DNA of 64,000 nucleotides, taken from the NCBI RefSeq assembly GCF_009687865.1, contig NZ_BLAE01000028.1, positions 1-64,000 on the forward strand, in the 5' to 3' direction. Source of the DNA: Acrocarpospora macrocephala (GTDB lineage Bacteria; Actinomycetota; Actinomycetes; Streptosporangiales; Streptosporangiaceae). A program made the translations under genes and the position numbers. Shown here in pieces: positions 26,214-34,835 of the stretch. Below the pieces are notes generated by a model. That model did no database searches, was not told the DNA's origin, and was given only the letters and a program-made list of their open reading frames with translations. Position 1 is the stretch's first letter. Each line of letters begins with the position of its first letter.

Positions 26214-28035
26214 GGAGCCGTTCCAGGATCCGTCCGGCGGCGCTGAGGGCGGCCGCCAGGGAGACCGCGCCCGGGTCGGGTGTGCCCAGGCTGCGGGCGC
26301 CGTGCACGGCGGCGCGGCCCTTGCGGCCCGCCAGGTCGGCGGTGTCAGCGGCGGCCTTGGCGGCCACGGTGGCGGCCTCCCGCCAGACCCTGGGCAGGAA
26401 GGTCTCGCGGGAGGCGCCGAAGGTGGCCACGAAGGGGGCCAGCGCGTCCACCATCGTCTTGTCGCCGACCCGCGCGCCGCCGAGACCGGTGATCGCGGCC
26501 AGCGCCGCGGCCAGGGCGGTGTGGACCTCGGCGACCGAGGGAGTCGTCGCGAGTTCCGCCCCGGCCGCGGCGAGTCCCGCGCCCCACAGCGCGCCGCTGG
26601 CCCCGCCGGCGGCCTCGCTGAAGGCGGCTCCGGCGGCGGTGAGCACGTCGGAGCCGTGGGGTCCCGCGGCCGTGGTGGCGGCCACGGCGGCGCGGAAGCC
26701 GCGGACCATCCCGGCGCCGTGGTCACCGTCCCCGGCGACCGCGTCCAGGCGGCCGAGTTCGGGTTCGATGGCCTCGATCACCTCGGCCATCTCGGCGATC
26801 ATGGCGGCGACCACGTCGGCGCAGCCCGTACGGGGAAGGTCGGCTCGCGCCTCCGCGACCGGCGCGGCCATCGCCACGACGGACGCGGCCACCGCCTGAA
26901 CGGACGCGGGCATCGCCTGCGCAGGCGCGGGCATCGACTGAACGGGCGCGACCAGGCTGGCGGCTACGGGCGCGGGGAGGTCGGCGGTGACGGCCTGACC
27001 GGTCCGGTAGCCGGGGGCGGGGAGGTCGGCGGTGACGGCCTGGCCGGTCCGGTAGCCGGGGGCGGCGGCCGGGGTGTCCAGGTAGGGCTCGATCTCGGGG
27101 TCCAGCCAGCACAGCGTGAGCGAGCAGCCCGCCATATCAAGAGATGTCACATACTCGCCCACTTCGGGGCGGACCACCTCGACGCCTTCCCGGGCGAGGA
27201 TGGCGTCGATATCGCGATAAAGGACGAAAAGCTCCTCGTATTTGGTGTTGCCGAGCCCGTTCAGCAAAACGAGGGCGCGGCGTCCGCCGTCGGGGCGTTC
27301 CCGGAGCAGCGGGGCCACCAGCAGTTCGGCCAGCCGCGTCGCGGGAACCCAGTCGGTGGTCTCGATGCCGGGTTCGCCGTGAATGCCGAGGCCCAGCTCC
27401 ATCTGCCCGGGTTTGACGGTGAACAGCGGCCCGGACCGGCCCGGGAACGTGCATCCGCCGAAGGCTACTCCGAAGGTGAAGGTGGCCGCGTTGACCCGAT
27501 GTGCCAGGGCTTCCAGGTCGTCCATGGCGAGGCCCGCGTGCGCGGCGGCGGAGGCGGCGCGGAACACGAAGAAGCCTCCGGCGATGCCGCGGCGCTGGTC
27601 CCGCCTCTCGCTCGGCGCGCTGGCCACGTCATCGGTGACCAGGACGATCCTGGCGTCCACGCCCTCCCGCCTGGCGCGTTCCACGGCCGCGCCGAAATGC
27701 ATGACATCGCCGGAATAGTTACCGAAGGACAGCAGCACCCCCGCGCTGCCGTCCAACGCCTTGATACACCGGTACACGTGCTCGGCCGACGGGCTGGTGA
27801 ACACGTCCCCGACGACCGCGCCGTCGCACAGGCCCGGCCCGACGAGCCCGGCGAACGCGGGATAGTGGCCGGATCCGCCGCCGATGAGCACTGACGCCCG
27901 TCCCCTGGCGGGGGCGGTGACCGACATGACGCCCGAAGCGGACGGGACTCGCCGCAGGTAGCGGCCGTAGGCGGCGGTGAGGCCATCGAGGAACTCATCC
28001 TTGAAGCCCGTTTCGGCGTTGTAGACGTGTGTCAT
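26197..28035 (-). CDS. Fused DhaK-DhaL ketose kinase (dihydroxyacetone/tetrulose kinase-like)
   Basis: A 612-residue ATP-dependent kinase. The DhaK domain (about 1-330) has LIGGGSGHYPAFAGLVG, GDVFTSPSAEHV, NYSGDVMHFGAA and the His that binds the ketone in GLGIHGEPGIE. The DhaL domain (about 410-612) binds ATP through AGDGDHGAGMVRG, with GALWGAGLAAAG and GDKTMVDAL. The joining linker contains two copies of a 15-residue unit (APGYRTGQAVTADLP) and Ala/Pro/Met-rich sequence. Such single-chain enzymes phosphorylate dihydroxyacetone or erythrulose. Its start overlaps the HAD stop as ATGA. Confidence 0.93.
   Translation of the reverse strand: MTHVYNAETGFKDEFLDGLTAAYGRYLRRVPSASGVMSVTAPARGRASVLIGGGSGHYPAFAGLVGPGLCDGAVVGDVFTSPSAEHVYRCIKALDGSAGVLLSFGNYSGDVMHFGAAVERARREGVDARIVLVTDDVASAPSERRDQRRGIAGGFFVFRAASAAAHAGLAMDDLEALAHRVNAATFTFGVAFGGCTFPGRSGPLFTVKPGQMELGLGIHGEPGIETTDWVPATRLAELLVAPLLRERPDGGRRALVLLNGLGNTKYEELFVLYRDIDAILAREGVEVVRPEVGEYVTSLDMAGCSLTLCWLDPEIEPYLDTPAAAPGYRTGQAVTADLPAPGYRTGQAVTADLPAPVAASLVAPVQSMPAPAQAMPASVQAVAASVVAMAAPVAEARADLPRTGCADVVAAMIAEMAEVIEAIEPELGRLDAVAGDGDHGAGMVRGFRAAVAATTAAGPHGSDVLTAAGAAFSEAAGGASGALWGAGLAAAGAELATTPSVAEVHTALAAALAAITGLGGARVGDKTMVDALAPFVATFGASRETFLPRVWREAATVAAKAAADTADLAGRKGRAAVHGARSLGTPDPGAVSLAAALSAAGRILERLLKEDT
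26984..27073 (-). repeat. 45-bp tandem duplication in the dhaKL linker
   Basis: Two nearly identical 45-base units encode the repeated APGYRTGQAVTADLP in the interdomain linker. They differ by one transition in the coding part, so the duplication is recent. Confidence 0.85.
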
Positions 28036-28694
28036 GGATCGACCTCCAGCAGTGCGGTGAGATGGTCCAGGACCTGGTCGAGGGAATGGCAGACGGCCAC
28101 GGCCATCGCGGCGGCATCCTCGGCCAGCGGGTACCGCGCGTGTTCGATGGCCAGCACCCGCAGCCCGGCCGCGGCCGCGGAACGGACCCCGTTGCTGGAG
28201 TCCTCGACCGCGAAACTCGCTTTCGGATCGATGCCGAGGCGGTGGGCCGCCTCCGCATACACGTCCGGAGCAGGTTTCCCGGCCCGGACCTCGGCGCTGG
28301 AGACGGTGACGCGGAAATGGCGGCCCAAGCCCATCGTGCCCATGACCGTGTCGATGATCGCGCGCGGCGCGGAGGAGGCCAGCGCCACCGGCGCCCGCCG
28401 GGCGACCTCGGCCACCATCTTCTCCGCCCCCGGCAACAGGCTCACCCGACCCGAGTCATACGCCCCCGCGACGAACGCCACCACCGCGTCAGAAGCAGCC
28501 CGCGGGTCGGCTCCCGCCCGTCCGCCCAGGTAGGCGCCCCACTCCTGGACGCTCATCCCCTGACAGCCGCGGGTGTCCTCCGGCGTCCACGGGTAGCCGT
28601 GGTCGGCCGCGAACCGCGTCCAGCCCTCCTCCCACAGGAACTCCGACATGACCAGCACACCGTCCAGATCGAAGATCACCCCACGCCTGCTCAC
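28032..28694 (-). CDS. HAD family hydrolase (beta-phosphoglucomutase-like)
   Basis: A 220-residue HAD subfamily IA protein. Motif I is VIFDLDGVLVMSE, motif II is ALASSAPRAII, motif III Lys is in AGKPAPDVYAEAAHRLG and motif IV is FAVEDSSNGVRSA. The helical cap is of the beta-PGM/phosphatase type. It probably dephosphorylates or isomerises a sugar phosphate in this operon. The GTG start lies within a repeated stretch shared with the next intergenic region. Translationally coupled to dhaKL. Confidence 0.92.
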   Translation of the reverse strand: MSRRGVIFDLDGVLVMSEFLWEEGWTRFAADHGYPWTPEDTRGCQGMSVQEWGAYLGGRAGADPRAASDAVVAFVAGAYDSGRVSLLPGAEKMVAEVARRAPVALASSAPRAIIDTVMGTMGLGRHFRVTVSSAEVRAGKPAPDVYAEAAHRLGIDPKASFAVEDSSNGVRSAAAAGLRVLAIEHARYPLAEDAAAMAVAVCHSLDQVLDHLTALLEVDP

Positions 28695-28720
28695 GACGCC
28701 TCCCAGGCGCGGGCGGGCCG

Positions 28721-28888
28721 GAACGCCTCAGACTTGCTCACAACGCCTCCCGGAGGTGGGCGTGGCGGAGGGTCTCCTGCCCGGCCATGGCGTCTCCCGG
28801 GCGGATCCGAACGCCTCAGACCTGCTCACAACGCCTCCAGGAGGCGGGCGCAGCGGAGGGTCTCCTGCCCGGCCATGGCGTCTCCCGG
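28721..28888. repeat. 88-bp tandem duplication at the HAD/FGGY junction
   Basis: The segment beginning GAACGCCTCAGAC at 28721 recurs at 28809 with about 90 percent identity over roughly 80 bases. A third, partial relative overlaps the HAD start (about 28686-28716). The second copy encodes the last 24 or so residues of the FGGY kinase, so the kinase C-terminus and the spacing to the HAD gene have been reshaped by the duplication. Confidence 0.85.
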
Positions 28889-30396
28889 TGGTAGACGGGG
28901 TGCAGCGCCTGGTACAGGCGGCGGTAGTTGGCGAAGCGGCCGGTGTAGGCGGTCATCCTGGCTCGATCCGGCTGGTAGGTGCGTTCGATGGCCACCCGTT
29001 CCTTCAGGGTGGCGAAATCAGGCCAGTGACCGAGCCCGACCAGGGCGCATGCGGCCGCGCCGAGCGCGCCGGCGTCCTGAGGGTTCGCCACGGCGTGCAG
29101 GGGGCGGCCGAGGACGTCGGCGAGGATCTGGATCCACTGGGTGCCGATGGTGCCGCCGCCGACCGCGCGGATCGAGCCGATGGGCTGGCCGAAGGCTTGC
29201 CCGTACTCCAGCGCCCAGCGCATCTGGAAGGCCACGCCCTCCATGACCGCGCGGAGCAGATGCGCCGGGCCGTGGTTGAGGCCCAGCCCGACGAAGGCGG
29301 CGCGCGCCCGGTCGTCGAAGACCGGCACCCGTTCGCCGCTCAGCCACGGCGCGAAGATCAGGTCGTCCATCTGGTCCGCGCATCCGGCCACCAAGCGGTC
29401 AATCCTGGCGTAGTCAATCCGGCCGTCGATCCGGCCGTCGATCCGGCCGTCCGTCTCGCCGTTGGCGTGGACGCCGAGGGTGCGGCCGATCCAGGCCAGT
29501 GCCGCGCCGCCGGTGGCGATCTCCAGCCAGAGAATCCAGAGGTTCGGGTCCATGTGGCCGATCACGCCCAGCCGCCCGGCCGGGTCACGTCCCGGCTGGG
29601 CCATGCTCACCCCGAAATAGATGGCGGTGCCCAAGCTGACGTGCACGTCGCCGGGGCCGACCGCGCCGGAGCCCGCCTGGCTGGCCGGGACGTCGCCCGC
29701 CCCGACCATGACCGGGGTGCCGGGGGGCAGGCCGAGTTCGGCGGCGAGGGAGTCCCGGATCGGCCCGGCGACGTCGGTCGCGGCCCTCACCTCGGGCAGC
29801 AGCTGGACGGGGATGCCGAGTTCCTGGCAGACCGCCCAGTTCCAGTCCCGCCGCTCCCGGTCGTACAGCCGGTACGCCGACGCCCCCGCGTGGTCGACCA
29901 CCGCGACGCCGGTCAGCCACATGACCACGGCCTCCTTGCAGTCCAGCAGCTTGACTGACCGCGCGAACACCTCCGGCTCCCGATCCCGCAACCAGAGGAT
30001 CTTGGGCAGGATGTCCTTGGCCGATACCACCGAACCGAGCCGCTCGAACTGCTCCCCCGGCGGCATCCGCTCCGCCAGCGCGACCGCCTCCCCCGCCGAC
30101 CGCTGGTCCAGCCAGCTGAGCATCGGCAGCAGGGGACGGCCCGCCGCGTCCACCGGGACCACGTTGAACATCTGCGCGGTCACGCTGACCCCGCCGATGC
30201 CAGGGTTCCCCGCGGCCAGCGCCCGGCCCACCTCCAGGGTGGCCGCCAGGATCTCCTCCAGGTCCTGGTCGACCCAGCCGCTCTCCTTGGCCCGCAGGCC
30301 GTACGACCGGAAGGCGCTGTCCAGCAGGCGGCCCTCGGCGTCGGTGACGACGCCCTTGACGCCGCTGGTGCCCACGTCGAACGCCAGGATCCTCAT
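28816..30396 (-). CDS. FGGY family carbohydrate kinase
   Basis: A 526-residue kinase. The first domain opens LAFDVGTSGVKGVVTDAEG and carries SWLDQRSAGEA. The second has VGAGDVPASQAGSGAVGPGD, VSLGTAIYFG and the FGGY-type loop GGGTIGTQWIQILADVLG. It resembles xylulokinase-like members and could act on a polyol, ketose or deoxyamino analogue. Two local oddities are a DGRI-DGRI-DGRI repeat around residue 315 and a C-terminal tail (about 24 residues) encoded by the 88-bp repeat. It overlaps the upstream aminotransferase stop as ATGA. Confidence 0.92.
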   Translation of the reverse strand: MRILAFDVGTSGVKGVVTDAEGRLLDSAFRSYGLRAKESGWVDQDLEEILAATLEVGRALAAGNPGIGGVSVTAQMFNVVPVDAAGRPLLPMLSWLDQRSAGEAVALAERMPPGEQFERLGSVVSAKDILPKILWLRDREPEVFARSVKLLDCKEAVVMWLTGVAVVDHAGASAYRLYDRERRDWNWAVCQELGIPVQLLPEVRAATDVAGPIRDSLAAELGLPPGTPVMVGAGDVPASQAGSGAVGPGDVHVSLGTAIYFGVSMAQPGRDPAGRLGVIGHMDPNLWILWLEIATGGAALAWIGRTLGVHANGETDGRIDGRIDGRIDYARIDRLVAGCADQMDDLIFAPWLSGERVPVFDDRARAAFVGLGLNHGPAHLLRAVMEGVAFQMRWALEYGQAFGQPIGSIRAVGGGTIGTQWIQILADVLGRPLHAVANPQDAGALGAAACALVGLGHWPDFATLKERVAIERTYQPDRARMTAYTGRFANYRRLYQALHPVYHRETPWPGRRPSAAPASWRRCEQV

Positions 30397-31487
30397 GAGC
30401 CGTTGCCGAGGATGTCGGGGAGGATGTCCAGGAAGCGGTCGTTCTGCTCCTCGGTGCCGACGGTGACCCGGATGTGGGAGCCGCGGAGCCGGTGCGCGCT
30501 CATCGCCCGGATGAGGATGTTCTGGGCGAGGACGGCGTCGACGACAGGCTGGACTTCCTGTCCGGTGCCGGAAATGTCGGCGAGCACGAAGTTCCCCTCA
30601 GACGGGTAGGCGACGACGCCGTCCATCTCCTGCAGGCCCTTGTAGAGCCGGTCGGCCTCGCCGCTGATGTGGCGTCGCCGCCGTTCCAGCTCCGCCGGCT
30701 CGCCGAACGCGGCCAGGCATCCCCAGATGGCCATCAGGCTGATGCTGAACGGGATCCGTACCCGGTCGACGACGTCCGCCAGCCAGGGGTCCGCGATCGC
30801 GTACCCGACCCGGAGCGCGGCGAGGCCGAAGCCCTTGGACATCGTCCGGGTCGTCACCAGGTTCGGATATTTCGTGACAAGGTGGGCGAAGGACTGGCCG
30901 TAGCCGCATTCCAGGTACGCCTGGTCGATGATGACCGGGATCTCGGTCTCCGCGAGGCGCTCCACCTGCTCGACGGACCAGCCCCTGCCGGTCGGGTTGT
31001 TCGGGCTGCACAGGAAAATGATCTTCGTGCGCGGGGTGATCGCCCGCAGCATCGCGTCCACGTCCAGCTCCCAGGACTCGGTCAGCGGGACGAACACCGG
31101 CGTGCTCCCGCACAGCCGGGACTGCGTCTCGAAGAACGCGTACGTGGGGGTCGGGATGATGGTCTCGTCGCCCGGGCCGGTCAGCACCCGGGTCAGCACG
31201 TCGAGGATCTCGGTGGAGCCGTTGCCCAGCACCACCGACTCGACCGGCACCCCGCAGTGGGCGGCCACGGCGGCCCGCAGGTCCTGCCCCGAGTACGGAT
31301 ACAGGTGCCCGACGGCCATCGCCTCGGAGACGGCGCGCAGCACGGCGGGCGACGGCGGGATCGGGCATTCGTTGGACATCATCCGCGCGAGCTCGCGCCG
31401 CCGCCAGGCGAAGTCGTGGTGGGTCGCGTTGTACGGCGCCGCCTCGGCGAAACCCGGCCGGACGAAGCTCTGGATGGAGCGGGTCAC
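30393..31487 (-). CDS. Class I/II aminotransferase (HisC-like)
   Basis: A 364-residue fold-type I PLP enzyme. SNECPIPPSP near the N-terminus, GNGSTEILDVL, FLCSPNNPTGRGW, IIDQAYLECG and the PLP lysine in TRTMSKGFGLAALRVGYAI give the histidinol-phosphate aminotransferase pattern. It is not near the his genes, and it sits between an APC permease and two sugar kinases, so a catabolic amino donor is likely. It would convert an imported amino compound to an aldehyde or ketone for the kinases. Confidence 0.92.
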   Translation of the reverse strand: MTRSIQSFVRPGFAEAAPYNATHHDFAWRRRELARMMSNECPIPPSPAVLRAVSEAMAVGHLYPYSGQDLRAAVAAHCGVPVESVVLGNGSTEILDVLTRVLTGPGDETIIPTPTYAFFETQSRLCGSTPVFVPLTESWELDVDAMLRAITPRTKIIFLCSPNNPTGRGWSVEQVERLAETEIPVIIDQAYLECGYGQSFAHLVTKYPNLVTTRTMSKGFGLAALRVGYAIADPWLADVVDRVRIPFSISLMAIWGCLAAFGEPAELERRRRHISGEADRLYKGLQEMDGVVAYPSEGNFVLADISGTGQEVQPVVDAVLAQNILIRAMSAHRLRGSHIRVTVGTEEQNDRFLDILPDILGNGS

Positions 31488-31541
31488 AGGTCTAACCTTT
31501 CGATGCGGGGCGGCGGCGGGCAGACCGCCGCCCCTGGTGGT

Positions 31542-33017
31542 TCAGTGCGGGGCGTCCGCGCGGGGAATGCCCGCTTGGCCTCGGGTGAGCCGGGCACGCA
31601 GGACGGTGACGTACCAGACGGCGGCGATGAGGAAGAAGATCCCGGCCATCAGCGCGGTCTGCCGGTTGGCCTCGGGGATCACCAGCTCGCCGACCACGAA
31701 CAGCGACCACAGGAACGCCACCCAGCGGACCGGGGTGGCCCAGATCCCCAGGCTGAACGAGGAGGCCTTCGACAGCCGTTTGGTCGCCGACGCGTAGAGG
31801 ACGGCGCCGATGGTGAGGGCGTAGACCGCGTAGTAGCCGACCGAGGCCATGCCCACGATCAGGCCCACCGTCTCCTTGGCCAGGTAGGTGCCGACCGTGA
31901 TGAGCGCGACGCTCATCAGGGCGATCACCGACAGCGCCCACGCCGGGGATCGGCGGCGGGACACCTGGGAGAGCCTGGCCGAGCCCGGCAGCATCCGGTC
32001 CCTGGACATGGAGAACATCAGCCGGGAGGCCGCCGCCATGTTGGCCAGGCCGCCCGCGTACAGGGCGATCATCGCCACGATCTCGAACACCGCGGACCCG
32101 GCGGTGCCGAGCGCGCCGCGCAGGATGTGCGTGATCGGGACTTCCGCGGAGGTCGTCTCGGCCAGGTTCCCGATGTTCATGGTGAGCGCCACGAGCATGA
32201 AGAAGCCGATCGTCAGCGACACGACCAGCGCCGTGACGACCGCCCGCGGCACCTGCTTCTTGGCCATCTTGGTCTCTTCGGCCAGGTCGGCCGCGCCCTC
32301 GAAGCCGGTCAGCACCCAGATCGCCAGCAGCGACGACATCAGCAGCGCGCCGGTGAACCCGGGCCCGTCCACGGAAGAGGTGGTCAGGAAGCCTAAGTCC
32401 TGTACGGGGTTGGTGACGAAACCCACCACGAGCAGGATGATCGTCAGGACGATGGACAGGCCGAGCTCGGCGACGAACGCGGCCGCGTTATTGATCTTGG
32501 CGGCGAGCTTCACGCCGATCAGGTTGATGATGAGCTGGGTGAGGGTGACCACGATGACGACGACCAGCGTCGAGGTGGGCGTGATCGTCAGCCCGAGACG
32601 CTCCTGCAGGATGGGCGCGAGGCCGAAGTTCAGGCCGGTGAAACCCGGGATGAAGGCCATCAGACCGGCCCAGCCGACGAACCAGCCGTAGTGGGAGTTG
32701 ATCAGGCGGCTGGTCCACTGGAAGGCGTAGCCGCTGATCGGCATGCGCCCGGCGAGTTCGGCCAGCACCAGCGCGACCAGGACCTGGCCGACGGCGACCA
32801 CCAGGAAGGTCCAGACGAAGACGGGCCCGATCATGCCCAGGGAGTAGGCGTAGGTGGTGAAGATTCCCGCGGTGATGCACATGCAGGAGATCGAGATGGA
32901 GAGCGAACTCATGAGGCCCATGGTTCGGTCCAGCTGCGGTTCGTAGCCGAAGGACCGGAGTTCCTCGTCGTCCGTCAAACCATCCTGGATCCCCCGATCG
33001 TCGCTTTTTGGAATCAC
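31542..33017 (-). CDS. APC superfamily amino-compound permease
   Basis: A 491-residue transporter with about 12 helices. The amino acid-polyamine-organocation pattern is visible in helix 1 (LMSSLSISISCMCITAG) and in helix 6 (IWVLTGFEGAADLAEETK). It imports an amino acid, amine or related solute. It starts with GTG after AAAGGG and is the first structural gene after the regulator. Its presence is the best evidence that the operon's substrate carries nitrogen. Confidence 0.92.
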   Translation of the reverse strand: MIPKSDDRGIQDGLTDDEELRSFGYEPQLDRTMGLMSSLSISISCMCITAGIFTTYAYSLGMIGPVFVWTFLVVAVGQVLVALVLAELAGRMPISGYAFQWTSRLINSHYGWFVGWAGLMAFIPGFTGLNFGLAPILQERLGLTITPTSTLVVVIVVTLTQLIINLIGVKLAAKINNAAAFVAELGLSIVLTIILLVVGFVTNPVQDLGFLTTSSVDGPGFTGALLMSSLLAIWVLTGFEGAADLAEETKMAKKQVPRAVVTALVVSLTIGFFMLVALTMNIGNLAETTSAEVPITHILRGALGTAGSAVFEIVAMIALYAGGLANMAAASRLMFSMSRDRMLPGSARLSQVSRRRSPAWALSVIALMSVALITVGTYLAKETVGLIVGMASVGYYAVYALTIGAVLYASATKRLSKASSFSLGIWATPVRWVAFLWSLFVVGELVIPEANRQTALMAGIFFLIAAVWYVTVLRARLTRGQAGIPRADAPH

Positions 33018-33063
33018 GAAATCACCCTTTCTCGGATGTGCAGGCCGGGTGAGGGGAGCCCGG

Positions 33064-33855
33064 CTAGGTGGTGCTGTCGTCCCCCTCGAACAGGTCCGCT
33101 CTGCCGTGCCGCAGTCGCCGTACGGTCAGGTGGAACACGCCCGGGACGTAGTGCTCGCGCGAGGCCAGCACGGGGTGCCCGTCCGCCGACTTCTCGATCT
33201 GGTCGAGACGCAGGACCGGGCTGTTGCGACGGCATCCCAGCGCGGCGGCCATCCGGGTGTTGGCCAGCGTGGCCGACACCTCCGCGACACCGCCGAGCAG
33301 ATGGATCTTGCAGTCGCGTTCCAGGAAGCGATAGATCGACCCGCCGTCGTACCCCGGGGATCCCGAACGCTCCAGGATCTCCAGCGGCATGACATCCAGG
33401 CCGTGGGCCGCGGGAACGCCGTCCACGCGGATGATCCGCTCAACCGAGAAGACCCGGTCGTCGGTCTTGAGGTCCAGCGCCGCGGCCATCCAGCTCGACG
33501 CGGCCTCCTCATGCGCGCTGACCACCTCCACGCCCAGCGTCGCGTTCGCGGCGAGAACCGCTTCGGTGACACCGATGTCGAGGTCGAGCGAGGTCTGCAC
33601 CCGAGGCTGCTTCTGGGCCACGAAGGTTCCGACTCCGTGCACCCTGCGCACCAGCCCGTCCGCCTCCAGGCCGCTGAGGATCTCCCGCAGCGTGGGACGA
33701 CTGATTCCGTACTGCTTCGCCAGCGCGGGCTCGGACGGAAGACGCTGACCTGGCTGCAGCCGACCGTCGGCTATCTGCGCCACAAGCAGACTCCGCACCT
33801 CCTCGGAGAGAGGCAGTCGCTGTCCAGGTGGGATGAAGGATGGGCCATTCGGCAT
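33064..33855 (-). CDS. GntR/HutC-family transcriptional regulator
   Basis: A 263-residue regulator. A winged helix (about 20-85: RLPSEPALAKQYGISRPTLR, then EILSGLEADGLVRRVHGVG) is followed by a UTRA ligand-binding domain (VFSVERIIRVDGVPAAHGLD, VLRLDQIEKSADGHPVLASR). ATG 33855 is preferred over a TTG at 33876. No Shine-Dalgarno sequence precedes it, so the mRNA may be leaderless. It heads the operon and very likely autoregulates through the palindrome just upstream. Confidence 0.9.
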   Translation of the reverse strand: MPNGPSFIPPGQRLPLSEEVRSLLVAQIADGRLQPGQRLPSEPALAKQYGISRPTLREILSGLEADGLVRRVHGVGTFVAQKQPRVQTSLDLDIGVTEAVLAANATLGVEVVSAHEEAASSWMAAALDLKTDDRVFSVERIIRVDGVPAAHGLDVMPLEILERSGSPGYDGGSIYRFLERDCKIHLLGGVAEVSATLANTRMAAALGCRRNSPVLRLDQIEKSADGHPVLASREHYVPGVFHLTVRRLRHGRADLFEGDDSTT

Positions 33856-33857
33856 GT

Positions 33858-33877
33858 GTTGTAAGATGTCAGACAAC
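33858..33877. promoter_or_regulatory. Probable operator of the GntR regulator
   Basis: Inverted repeat GTTGT...ACAAC (33858-33862 / 33873-33877) lies immediately upstream of the regulator's start. Its size and symmetry suit a HutC-type dimer. No second copy was seen ahead of the permease. Confidence 0.55.
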
Positions 33878-33916
33878 TAGGAGTGGGTCAAGAGCGGTCT
33901 TTGATAACGGTTCAGT

Positions 33917-34576
33917 TCAGGCCGGGGGTGCGTCGGTGATTCTTATTCGTACGGCGCGGAACAGAGACGGGGTCTCGGTCAGGACGGCGAGCTTGGGGTC
34001 GGGGACCGTGAGGAAGGGTTCGCGTTCCAGGGCGAACAACGCCGTGAGGCGGCGATCTTCGCGGAGCTCGTCGATGGCTCGTTTGTCGCCGCCGACGATG
34101 AGAGCGTCCAGGCTGTCGATGTGCGGGAGCAGTACCCGCGCGGCGACATCGGCAGCGGCTTGCAGCGCCTCCGTGGACTGCTTCTCCCGGCGCCGGGCGA
34201 ACCTGTGCTGCGACCAGCCGCCCGCCGCGCTGCGCCCGTGGACCAGGCGCGCGCCCACCTTCGAGGTCACCAGGCGGTCGCCGTCGAATACGCCTGCCGC
34301 GTAGCCGCCGAGGCGCACGAGGAGCACGCCGACGCGCTTGGAGCTGTTCGCGTGGGCGATCAGACCGGCGATGGCGTCACCGTCGTGAGCCAGAGGCGGG
34401 AACGGAACGTGACACTCGGCCACCGAACCATCCGGCGCGCTCAACGTGACAAGGCCGGGCGAAGCCTCCACGGAAGGTTCCCCATGACGGTCAGCGAAGC
34501 CACGGATCCACCGGCCGACACGTTCCGGCCCGACCGAGACCCATCTCCCCCCGCCCGCGGCGGGCCTTGCCGTCAT
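33917..34576 (-). CDS. acVLRF1 family peptidyl-tRNA hydrolase
   Basis: A 219-residue protein of the actinobacterial Vms1-like release-factor group. The defining loop is GGWSQHRFARRREKQ (residues about 118-132). Its Gln is the counterpart of the eRF1 GGQ and the Vms1 catalytic Gln, and it cleaves peptidyl-tRNA on split ribosomal subunits. A helical segment with VLLPHIDSLDALIVGGDKRAI follows. Length is typical. Monocistronic. Confidence 0.88.
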   Translation of the reverse strand: MTARPAAGGGRWVSVGPERVGRWIRGFADRHGEPSVEASPGLVTLSAPDGSVAECHVPFPPLAHDGDAIAGLIAHANSSKRVGVLLVRLGGYAAGVFDGDRLVTSKVGARLVHGRSAAGGWSQHRFARRREKQSTEALQAAADVAARVLLPHIDSLDALIVGGDKRAIDELREDRRLTALFALEREPFLTVPDPKLAVLTETPSLFRAVRIRITDAPPA

Positions 34577-34835
34577 AAGAAGCCAGCCTAGTCATTGCGC
34601 AACGCGAAGAGCCCGCGTGAGCGGGGGCAGGGGCGAATGGGGCAGGGGCGAAGCCCCGGAAACAAAAGGGAGGGTGGGTGGGAGATCCACTGCAACCAGC
34701 CAAATCCGGTCGCAGGGGCGAAGCCCTCGGGACAAGGGTGTACGGGCTGGTATTCACCGCAACAAACGGGGAAATGTCGGTGAACTTCATTTCACACGGC
34801 AGCTGCCGTACCTGCGAGGAGACCAGAATTCAAGG

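Noticed and set aside
30393-31487. Biosynthetic histidinol-phosphate aminotransferase (hisC)
   Set aside because: HisC-like by motif, but it is embedded and overlapped in a catabolic operon and far from hisG/hisE.
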